Shown piece after piece: positions 1 to 5,026 of a stretch of 5,494 nt of DNA. Position 1 is the first letter of the stretch; each line of letters opens with the position of its first letter. This DNA comes from Candidatus Saccharimonadia bacterium (GTDB lineage: Bacteria; Patescibacteriota; Saccharimonadia; Saccharimonadales; Saccharimonadaceae): NCBI GenBank assembly GCA_023257055.1, contig JALRDG010000066.1:1-5494 (forward strand), written 5' to 3'. Position numbers and translations under genes: made by a program. The notes beneath the pieces are model-generated. The model ran no database searches. It had not been told where the DNA came from and saw only the letters and a program-made list of their open reading frames with translations.

Positions 1-1
1 T

Positions 2-1675
2 GGCCCGGCGGGAGCGACAGAACAGGAGCCAACTGTGACGAAGTCACAGGATAGCGCTGCTTTAGCGAGCATGGCTCCGTCGCAAGGTTCGCAAGAAACA
101 CGACTGCAGGAGGCGGCTGAAGGCCGGCCAGTGCATACACCGGAAAAGGTGAAGAAAAATGGTCACACGTTTCCTATCCGGACCTATCGGCCATTAGCTA
201 CACCAAATGATCCACGAGCGCAGCAGTGGTGGGTATCTAAAATAGGTGCTTCGAACGTCTGGGATAATCAACCATCGTCAGACACGACAACGCTAGCCAT
301 TATTGATACAGGTTTTGCGCTTGCCCACGAGGAATTTTCCGGCCGATGGGCGCTCAATGTAGCCGAAACCGGACCTGCTCAAACAGAAGCGCCTTCGGCT
401 CTCAATTGCACGGCTCGATCTCTGCCACTCGACGCAAGCTGTAATTTAATCGATGACGATCGTGACGGCACGATTGATAACGAGACCGGTCCGGTGACGT
501 ACGAAAATCCCTCACGGCGCAACTGTAGCGATCAGTTAAGACCGCTAACAAAAGATTGTAACCGTATTGATGATGACGCCAACGGCTACATCGATGACGT
601 GCGTGGTTGGGACTTCATGCACAATGATAATTCAGCGCAAGCCGGCGAATTAAATCCCGCTGGTGATGGTGTGACCCATGGAACGATGGTGGCGGGTGTT
701 GCAGCTGCTACGGGTAATAATGGCGTCGGGGTGGCCGGCGTTAACTGGACAGCAAAAATTCTCCCTCTGCAAGCAATCGATGACGACTCGTATGGCGATA
801 CGCTCAGTGTTGGCGACGCAATATATTATGCAGTGTCACGAGACGTCGATGTAATTAGCTTAAGCCTCGGAAGTAGTCTACCGGATGAATACGTACGGCA
901 GGCGGTGCAAGCCGCGCTTGCGAAAGGTATTGTTGTCGTTGCCGCCAGTGGAAATGATGGCTGCGAATGTATCGTTTATCCAGCACGATATCCAGAAGTT
1001 TTGGCGGTTGGCGCGCTTAATACGAACGACACTCCGGTTGATTTTAGTTCGTGGGGTAGCGCATTGGATATCTTAGCGCCGGGCGTTGATATTGCAACGG
1101 CCTCGTGGTCGGCATCGCAACAGACGAGCGCCTATGTTACTGGAGTAAATGGTACCTCATTTGCTACACCGCTCGTAGGTGGCTTAGTTGCTCGACTCAT
1201 AGCCGAGCAACCTCAGGCTACGCCTGGACAAATTATCGCAGCGATCACGGGAACGACAAATCGCCTGACGCTCGGCGGAACTACGTCGCGCTCTAATGTG
1301 CTCGGGTATGGCTTGTTTAAGGCAGATAGTGCGCTATATCGGATGAAGAACCCAGCCGTAGAAAACCTGATGTATGCTTTTTCTGGTGTCCAAACGGGGT
1401 CGTATTTCACTGATTTGCTTCCAGCTGAACCAGCAGGCCTTAGTCGGGTATATCAATGCTCGTCTCGTCCTGGCAATCAGCCGATTTATGAGGTGACAAA
1501 ATCTTCACAGCGCTTCTTTACTATCAACGAAGTAGAGCGGATTCGCGCGGAGCAGCGCGGGTATACGAGCAGTCTATTTGCTTATGGCTGCGTACAGCAG
1601 CAACACGATGTACCTGCTGCCGTGCGCAATCTAGATGTTTTCCGTGAATTTCGTAATATCACTCAAAAACAGTAA
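2..1675 (+). CDS. Subtilisin-family (S8) serine protease, 5' end missing
   Basis: Extracellular-type serine endopeptidase of the subtilase family. Residues are numbered from the GTG at 35. The Asp/His/Ser triad is D91 (in AIIDTG), H215 (in VTHGTMVAG) and S375 (in NGTSFATP), with oxyanion-hole N307 (in ASGND). A typical pre-domain segment, PNDPRAQQWW, lies at 57-66. The Asp-to-His interval is about 124 residues, far longer than in subtilisin, and contains two copies of a Cys/Asp-rich module (entered separately). After the catalytic domain (to about 430) comes a tail of about 115 residues with C475 and C519 and no sortase motif. The GTG at 35 is probably not the true start: the frame stays open to the left edge (…GATEQEPTV), no Shine-Dalgarno precedes it, and the expected signal peptide is absent, so it should lie upstream of the window. 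The stop is TAA, 2 bp from the convergent pilin stop. The protease call is certain; the substrate is unknown. Confidence 0.95.
   Translation, partial: GPAGATEQEPTVTKSQDSAALASMAPSQGSQETRLQEAAEGRPVHTPEKVKKNGHTFPIRTYRPLATPNDPRAQQWWVSKIGASNVWDNQPSSDTTTLAIIDTGFALAHEEFSGRWALNVAETGPAQTEAPSALNCTARSLPLDASCNLIDDDRDGTIDNETGPVTYENPSRRNCSDQLRPLTKDCNRIDDDANGYIDDVRGWDFMHNDNSAQAGELNPAGDGVTHGTMVAGVAAATGNNGVGVAGVNWTAKILPLQAIDDDSYGDTLSVGDAIYYAVSRDVDVISLSLGSSLPDEYVRQAVQAALAKGIVVVAASGNDGCECIVYPARYPEVLAVGALNTNDTPVDFSSWGSALDILAPGVDIATASWSASQQTSAYVTGVNGTSFATPLVGGLVARLIAEQPQATPGQIIAAITGTTNRLTLGGTTSRSNVLGYGLFKADSALYRMKNPAVENLMYAFSGVQTGSYFTDLLPAEPAGLSRVYQCSSRPGNQPIYEVTKSSQRFFTINEVERIRAEQRGYTSSLFAYGCVQQQHDVPAAVRNLDVFREFRNITQKQ
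404..490 (+). repeat. Protein-level repeat copy 1 inside the S8 protease (Cys + DDDxDG module)
   Basis: Encodes residues 124-152 (GTG numbering). N-C125, eleven residues to C136, then an acidic loop D140-D-D142-x-D144-G145-x-I-D148. It matches copy 2 at 14 of 29 positions, with an exact 39-residue period. The DxDxDG arrangement is of the calcium-binding-loop type. It also resembles the CxGxDxDCDGxxDE motif of MopE-like putative metal-binding repeats, with Arg at the place of the central Cys. Metal binding is inferred. Confidence 0.75.
521..607 (+). repeat. Protein-level repeat copy 2 inside the S8 protease
   Basis: Encodes residues 163-191: N-C164, eleven residues to C175, then D179-D-D181-x-N183-G184-x-I-D187 and a following GWDF. 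The DDDANGYIDDVRGWDF form of this copy is familiar from many bacterial subtilases, where it sits just before the active-site His. This is therefore probably the ancestral copy and 404-490 the duplicate. DNA identity between the copies is only moderate, so the duplication is not recent. Confidence 0.75.
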
Positions 1676-1677
1676 GG

Positions 1678-2202
1678 CTACTTGACTACCTGACCGTAAC
1701 TAATAGAGTAAAAAATTCGCTGATCGGCGTATCGTACTGTACCGCAGTTTACATCACCGTCATCAAGAGTCTGATCTACTAGTTTGGCAACATTGGCATT
1801 ATCGACGAACCGAATAACGATATTCACTCCATCGTAAGGGTCTCCGCAGCTAATCCGGCTGTCTCCTTCATTATCATAAAACCATTCTTCCGTGTGGATG
1901 CCTTTTACGTTCGGTACTTGCTGTAAAACATCTTTTAGGGCTGGATTGGATGCGATTAGGCTACTTAGCGGAGTGCCGCCGCCACTGACGGGGTCAAGGG
2001 GCCAAGTGGCCATATTTGTTTGTGTTGCCCAGATGTTTAAAGATTGATTTACTTTTCGTAAGCCATCACTTATTGCCGATGCTTGAGAACGTTCTTGTAT
2101 GGCTCTGTATGATACGAGAGTTATGCTAGCGAGAATGCCAATTACCACAATAATGACAAGAAGTTCAATGATGGTGTAGCCGGTCGGACGCGTGTAAGAC
2201 AT
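1678..2202 (-). CDS. Type IV pilin-like protein with class III (prepilin) signal
   Basis: A 174-residue pilin or pseudopilin. It has an eight-residue leader ending in Gly (MSYTRPTG), then YTIIELLVIIVVIGILASIT. Prepilin peptidase would cut after G8 and methylate Y9. E13 is the conserved Glu5 of the mature protein, and residues 11-30 form the hydrophobic assembly and membrane helix. The predicted globular part carries two Cys, C119 and C153, that could form a C-terminal disulfide loop like the D-region of pilins. The frame continues upstream to a TTG at 2298, but that would add a basic, non-pilin extension with no ribosome site; the ATG at 2202 gives a canonical short leader. No Shine-Dalgarno precedes it, while a -10-like box lies 7 nt upstream, suggesting leaderless translation. 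The gene is downstream of the kinase/receiver pair on the same strand, after a 113-nt gap. Major pilin, minor pilin and competence pseudopilin cannot be distinguished here. Confidence 0.9.
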   Translation of the reverse strand: MSYTRPTGYTIIELLVIIVVIGILASITLVSYRAIQERSQASAISDGLRKVNQSLNIWATQTNMATWPLDPVSGGGTPLSSLIASNPALKDVLQQVPNVKGIHTEEWFYDNEGDSRISCGDPYDGVNIVIRFVDNANVAKLVDQTLDDGDVNCGTVRYADQRIFYSISYGQVVK

Positions 2203-2209
2203 TATTAAG

Positions 2210-2215
2210 AGTATA
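2210..2215 (-). promoter_or_regulatory. Putative -10 box of a leaderless pilin promoter
   Basis: TATACT reads on the minus strand with 7 nt between it and the pilin ATG, so transcription would begin at or next to the start codon. There is no convincing -35 at 16-18 bp (TGGGAT at 17 bp is poor) and no TGn extension. The case rests on the -10 match, the spacing and the lack of a Shine-Dalgarno. Confidence 0.35.
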
Positions 2216-2315
2216 TACCGCTTACGTAAAAAATCCCAGCTTCGTTTTATGAAGGAGATGCATTTCCACATATTCGCATGCAGCACGCGACGGCGCAAGA
2301 TGGTAGGTAGGTTTT

Positions 2316-2693
2316 TTAGCCGACAGGGTCACCGACTGTATCTGAAGCAAGTTGTACTAAGTCTGCCGGAGTCATGCTCGATTTAAGAATGAATTTATGT
2401 GCACCAAGGCTTAAAACTTCGGCTTCTGTTTCTCTGTCGGACAAATTTGTGCAGACGATGATTTTCGCATTCGGGTAATCATGCATGTCGATATTGCGTA
2501 AAAAATCTTTTCCGCCCATTAACGGCATAAATAAGTCGAGTAGTACTAAGTCGGGCTTGATTTTTTTCATCAACGAAACGCCTTCAATGCCATTATTTGC
2601 CGTATGCACGACATACCCCTTATGCGTAAGAACAAGCTTATAAACATCCTGTAGCACGATCTCATCTTCAATAATCAGAACGGTTTTACTCAT
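2316..2693 (-). CDS. Stand-alone receiver-domain response regulator (CheY-like)
   Basis: A 125-residue protein made of one receiver domain. The acidic pocket is E9-D10, the phospho-acceptor D53 (in LVLLDLFMP), the switch Thr T82 (in IIVCTN) and the conserved Lys K104 (in ILKSS), so all the residues needed for phosphorylation are present. The protein stops about 20 residues after K104, so there is no DNA-binding or enzymatic output domain. It should act by protein-protein contact, as a phosphate shuttle, or on a target encoded elsewhere. Its ATG lies inside the 3' end of the histidine kinase gene (8-nt overlap, ATGAGTAA), with an AAGGA ribosome site 6 nt upstream. This favours translational coupling and makes the kinase its likely partner. 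Target unknown; a pilus-related role like PilG/PilH is suggested only by the downstream pilin gene. Confidence 0.93.
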   Translation of the reverse strand: MSKTVLIIEDEIVLQDVYKLVLTHKGYVVHTANNGIEGVSLMKKIKPDLVLLDLFMPLMGGKDFLRNIDMHDYPNAKIIVCTNLSDRETEAEVLSLGAHKFILKSSMTPADLVQLASDTVGDPVG

Positions 2694-4614
2694 GCGGCAT
2701 CCTTATAATGAATGTCGTACCTTTTCCGAGGGCGGATTTGAGCTGTATCGTGCCGCCATGCATTTCGATGATTTGCTTTACCCAGTAGAGTCCGAGGCCT
2801 GTTCCACTTACCGTGTCAGACAGTTCATTATCGACACGAGTAAACTTGTCGAATATCCGTCCATGATGTTCTTTGGCGATACCCACTCCTTTGTCGGATA
2901 CGATAATTTCGACAAAGCGACCCTCCGCATTAATAGCAATCTGTATCTGGGTCCCGGTGTGACTGTATTTACTTGCGTTCTCAAGAAGATTTATAATGAC
3001 AAGCTCGATTTCGGCAATATCGACAAGGGCGGTAATTTTCTTTTTGGCCGCCGTAAACGCAACTGTTTGCTTTCTTATGTCTAGTGCTGGCTTGAAGTTG
3101 TCTATTGCTTCGTTCATAAGCGACACTAGGTCGCACGGCTGCTTGTCGAGCTTGTATTTACTGGCGTCTATTTGCGCGGTTTTCAGGAGGCTGTTAATAA
3201 TGCTTAGCTGTCGCTCGTTGCTGTCATATGCCGTTTGCAGATACTGCATCTGGTCGGCGGTTATGGGCCCGGCAAATTCGTCAAGGATAAGGCTAATGTA
3301 TTGCTTAACGGCAGTTGCCGGTGTGCGGAGCTGATGAGAGGCAAGGGCAATAAACTCATCTTTGCTCTTATTTAATTTCATGAGCGCATCACGCTGTTCG
3401 GTGATGGTCATAAGTTTGAGTTGCTCTGCTTCGGCATTTTTTCGTTCCGTGATATTGCGGAAATTGCCGACGATCGCATTAATGTTCGGGGTGTCTAGGT
3501 GATTAACGCCGACGGTTTCTACCCAGGCCCATGAACCATCTTTGTGTTTAACGCGATACTCAAGCCGGACTTGATTTTGTGGCGCTAAAGTAATTGTTTG
3601 GAACTTCTCCAAAAAATGCGGGTAGTCGTCGGGGTGGATGAAATCTTCAACACCAACTCCTTCGAGTTCTTCTGGTGTGTAGCCGAGCACTTGCCTTATC
3701 GACTCGCTGGTATACAAAATATTCCCTGCCGTATCGACAAGCTGTATCGCATCCGTGCTCTGCTCAATTAACGTACGGAAACGTTCCTCGCTGGCTTGAA
3801 TGGCGTCTTTAATTTTCTTTTTTTCCGTGATGTCGGTAAAGAGGACTGCTACTCGCCGGCTATCATCGCCGCCAATTCTGGTTGCAAATGCATCATACCA
3901 TCGACCGAGAGCCTCGGCTCGGTTTTCAAAACGGACAGGCTTGCCGGTGAGCGCAACATTGCCGTAAATGCTAAACCAGTCTTCTTCCATGTCGGGCGCG
4001 AATTGCCGCATTGTTTTTCCGACGGCGTTCTTTAAGCCGGTTTGCTGCTCGAATACCGAGTTAACTTCAATGAATCTGTAGTCATATGGCTTATTGTTGT
4101 CATCAAAAATCATTTCGATGATACAGAACCCTTGATCGATCGAGTTAAACAGGGTCCGATAGCGCTCTTCGTTTTCCTCGACGAGACGTCGGGCGTTTAC
4201 TTGCTCCGTTACTTCGACCGCATGTGCAAGAATTCCGTAGGTGCGGCTGTCTTTATCGCGGAGAGGTCGATATACGAAATTAAGGTAGCTGGTGGTTTTT
4301 TTGCCTTCGGCGTTTACCTGCCACTCGATTGGCATCTCGTTGCCAATGAAGGGCGTGCCGGTAGTATATACATTGTCGAGAAGTTCAAAGAAGCCTTGCT
4401 CTTTCAGTTCAGTAAAAACATCTCTTACGGGCTGTCCGATGATACTGCTATCTTTTGCAGTAATTTCTAGAAAGAAATCGTTCGCAAAATCAATAACATG
4501 CTCTTTCCCCTTTGTAACGGCAATTGCTGCCGGTGCCTGTGAGAACAAATCGTACTGTCGGTCCGAATCGCCGGTGGCGCTATGGGGTGTATTCCGCTTA
4601 TTAGTATTGGCCAT
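2686..4614 (-). CDS. Soluble triple-PAS sensor histidine kinase
   Basis: A 642-residue sensor kinase. Three PAS domains come in order: about 20-137, 148-265 (with DQGFCIIEMIF and ALGRWYDAFATRI) and 275-392 (PAS_3 type, with GYTPEEL, IHPDDY and HKDGSWAWVE). PAS 2 and PAS 3 end in DITE/NITE linkers; PAS 1 ends in EVTE. A short helical linker leads to the HisKA dimerisation domain (about 417-481) with phospho-acceptor H427 in ASHQLRTP. The ATPase domain (about 533-640) has the N-box N546 in LLENASKY, G1 box D574-x-G576-x-G578, F-box F588 and G2 box GTGLGL at 604-609. All catalytic motifs are intact. There is no transmembrane segment or signal peptide, so it should sense a cytosolic or diffusible cue; PAS ligands cannot be read from the sequence. 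A stop codon lies immediately before the ATG, so this is the first ATG available in frame. The receiver gene overlaps its end and is its probable phosphorylation target. Confidence 0.95.
   Translation of the reverse strand: MANTNKRNTPHSATGDSDRQYDLFSQAPAAIAVTKGKEHVIDFANDFFLEITAKDSSIIGQPVRDVFTELKEQGFFELLDNVYTTGTPFIGNEMPIEWQVNAEGKKTTSYLNFVYRPLRDKDSRTYGILAHAVEVTEQVNARRLVEENEERYRTLFNSIDQGFCIIEMIFDDNNKPYDYRFIEVNSVFEQQTGLKNAVGKTMRQFAPDMEEDWFSIYGNVALTGKPVRFENRAEALGRWYDAFATRIGGDDSRRVAVLFTDITEKKKIKDAIQASEERFRTLIEQSTDAIQLVDTAGNILYTSESIRQVLGYTPEELEGVGVEDFIHPDDYPHFLEKFQTITLAPQNQVRLEYRVKHKDGSWAWVETVGVNHLDTPNINAIVGNFRNITERKNAEAEQLKLMTITEQRDALMKLNKSKDEFIALASHQLRTPATAVKQYISLILDEFAGPITADQMQYLQTAYDSNERQLSIINSLLKTAQIDASKYKLDKQPCDLVSLMNEAIDNFKPALDIRKQTVAFTAAKKKITALVDIAEIELVIINLLENASKYSHTGTQIQIAINAEGRFVEIIVSDKGVGIAKEHHGRIFDKFTRVDNELSDTVSGTGLGLYWVKQIIEMHGGTIQLKSALGKGTTFIIRMPHE
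2700..2704 (-). promoter_or_regulatory. Ribosome-binding site of the receiver gene
   Basis: AAGGA on the minus strand, 6 nt before the ATG at 2693 and inside the last codons of the kinase gene. It supports the chosen receiver start and shows that at least some genes here use a Shine-Dalgarno. Confidence 0.7.
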
Positions 4615-4647
4615 TTACTGTATGTGTGTCCGTGGCGTGCGCCTCAT
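4615..4647 (-). other. Possible 10-codon upstream ORF directly abutting the kinase gene
   Basis: ATG at 4647 opens MRRTPRTHIQ and ends in TAA, which is followed without a gap by the kinase ATG (TAAATG). It begins about 8 nt after the start point expected from the TATAAT box. The kinase ATG has no Shine-Dalgarno of its own, so ribosomes finishing this mini-ORF could restart on the kinase. It may equally be chance; the composition is unremarkable apart from three Arg. Confidence 0.3.
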
Positions 4648-4662
4648 GGTTAATTACTTCTT

Positions 4663-4691
4663 ATTATAGTTTACGGGCTAGTAATATGAAA
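4663..4691 (-). promoter_or_regulatory. Putative promoter of the kinase-receiver operon
   Basis: A perfect TATAAT -10 box occupies 4668-4663 on the minus strand, with TTTCAT as a weak -35 at 4691-4686 (17-bp spacer). Predicted initiation near 4655 gives a leader of about 40 nt before the kinase ATG. The -10 is convincing and the -35 is not. It may also serve the pilin gene by readthrough, since no clear terminator separates receiver and pilin. Confidence 0.5.
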
Positions 4692-4773
4692 GAAATACCA
4701 TAAGATATGGCAGTCGTACTGTATCTGAAATAGCGTGTTCGATGAGCCTTAAAGAGGTAATTTTCCTGCAAAG

Positions 4774-4810
4774 AAAAAACGTCGACCGGTAGCGAAAATG
4801 TCGACGCTTT
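4774..4810 (-). terminator. Rho-independent terminator of tRNA-Lys
   Basis: On the minus strand CGTCGAC (4806-4800) pairs with GTCGACG (4786-4780) around a 13-nt loop. A G-T pair and flanking A-T pairs extend the stem, and a six-T run (4779-4774) follows. It starts only 4 nt after the tRNA CCA end, which suggests the tRNA is transcribed alone and isolates it from the kinase operon. Confidence 0.8.
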
Positions 4811-4814
4811 ATCT

Positions 4815-4891
4815 TGGAGGGCCAGGAGAGACTTGAACTCTCGACACCCTGCTTAAGAGGCAGGTGCTCTAACCAGCTGAGCTACTGGCCC
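4815..4891 (-). tRNA. tRNA-Lys (anticodon CUU)
   Basis: A complete 77-nt tRNA. The acceptor stem GGGCCAG/CTGGCCC has seven pairs. The D-arm is GCTC/GAGC. The anticodon stem CCTGC/GCAGG closes the loop CTCTTAA, giving anticodon CTT after the invariant T33. The variable loop is GTGTC, and the T-arm GAGAG/CTCTC encloses TTCAAGT. The 3' CCA is encoded. The anticodon reads AAG, hence lysine. The discriminator base (position 73) is U, which is unusual because bacterial tRNA-Lys normally has A73. It has its own promoter and terminator. Confidence 0.95.
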
Positions 4892-4903
4892 GTACTTCTA
4901 AAG

Positions 4904-4932
4904 AATATACCAAAATCAGTTCGTTTTGTAAA
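4904..4932 (-). promoter_or_regulatory. Promoter of tRNA-Lys
   Basis: On the minus strand, TTTACA (4932-4927), a 17-bp spacer and TATATT (4909-4904), with a TGG extended -10 just before it. Initiation would fall near 4897, a few bases before the mature 5' end, as is common for single tRNA genes. Confidence 0.75.
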
Positions 4933-4959
4933 GTCATTAACCGTGCCTTTTAAAGGTTG

Positions 4960-4988
4960 TTTACAGCTCGTCAAAAATACTATATGAT
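4960..4988 (+). promoter_or_regulatory. Promoter of the beta-propeller gene
   Basis: TTTACA (4960-4965), a 17-bp spacer and TATGAT (4983-4988). Predicted initiation near 4995 leaves a leader of about 32 nt holding the ribosome site. It shares its -35 sequence and spacing with the divergent tRNA promoter; the two -35 boxes face each other across 27 bp. Confidence 0.75.
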
Positions 4989-5013
4989 TACCATAATTTA
5001 CTGATTAAAAGTT

Positions 5014-5020
5014 GAGGAGG
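5014..5020 (+). promoter_or_regulatory. Strong ribosome-binding site selecting a TTG start
   Basis: GAGGAGG ends 6 nt before the TTG at 5027. This decides the start of the following gene: the first in-frame ATG comes 61 codons later, inside the propeller domain and past the signal segment. Confidence 0.85.
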
Positions 5021-5026
5021 TACGAC

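Noticed and set aside
35..37. GTG as the true start of the protease
   Set aside because: The frame is open to the left edge, there is no ribosome site, and the expected signal peptide is missing downstream of it.
885..1410. Short frames on both strands inside the protease gene
   Set aside because: They overlap the catalytic domain (including the segment encoding S375) in other frames and have no family features.
2203..2298. N-terminal extension of the pilin to a TTG start
   Set aside because: It would place a long basic stretch before the prepilin cleavage site and has no ribosome-binding site; the internal ATG gives a normal eight-residue leader.
2230..2315. Terminator between receiver and pilin
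   Set aside because: The only hairpin near a T-run has a 4-bp stem (CTTC/GAAG) and about 6 nt before the Ts; too weak to call.
2704..2709. TATAAT on the plus strand
   Set aside because: It lies inside the kinase 3' end with no gene downstream on that strand and no good -35, so it is probably chance.
2692..4669. Several plus-strand open frames of 79-142 codons opposite the kinase
   Set aside because: They are antisense shadows of a well-supported kinase gene, show no recognisable protein motif and lack ribosome sites I could identify.
4698..4710. Inverted repeat CCATA-aga-TATGG just upstream of the kinase -35
   Set aside because: Five-bp arms in an A+T-rich region are expected by chance; it could be an operator but nothing else supports it.
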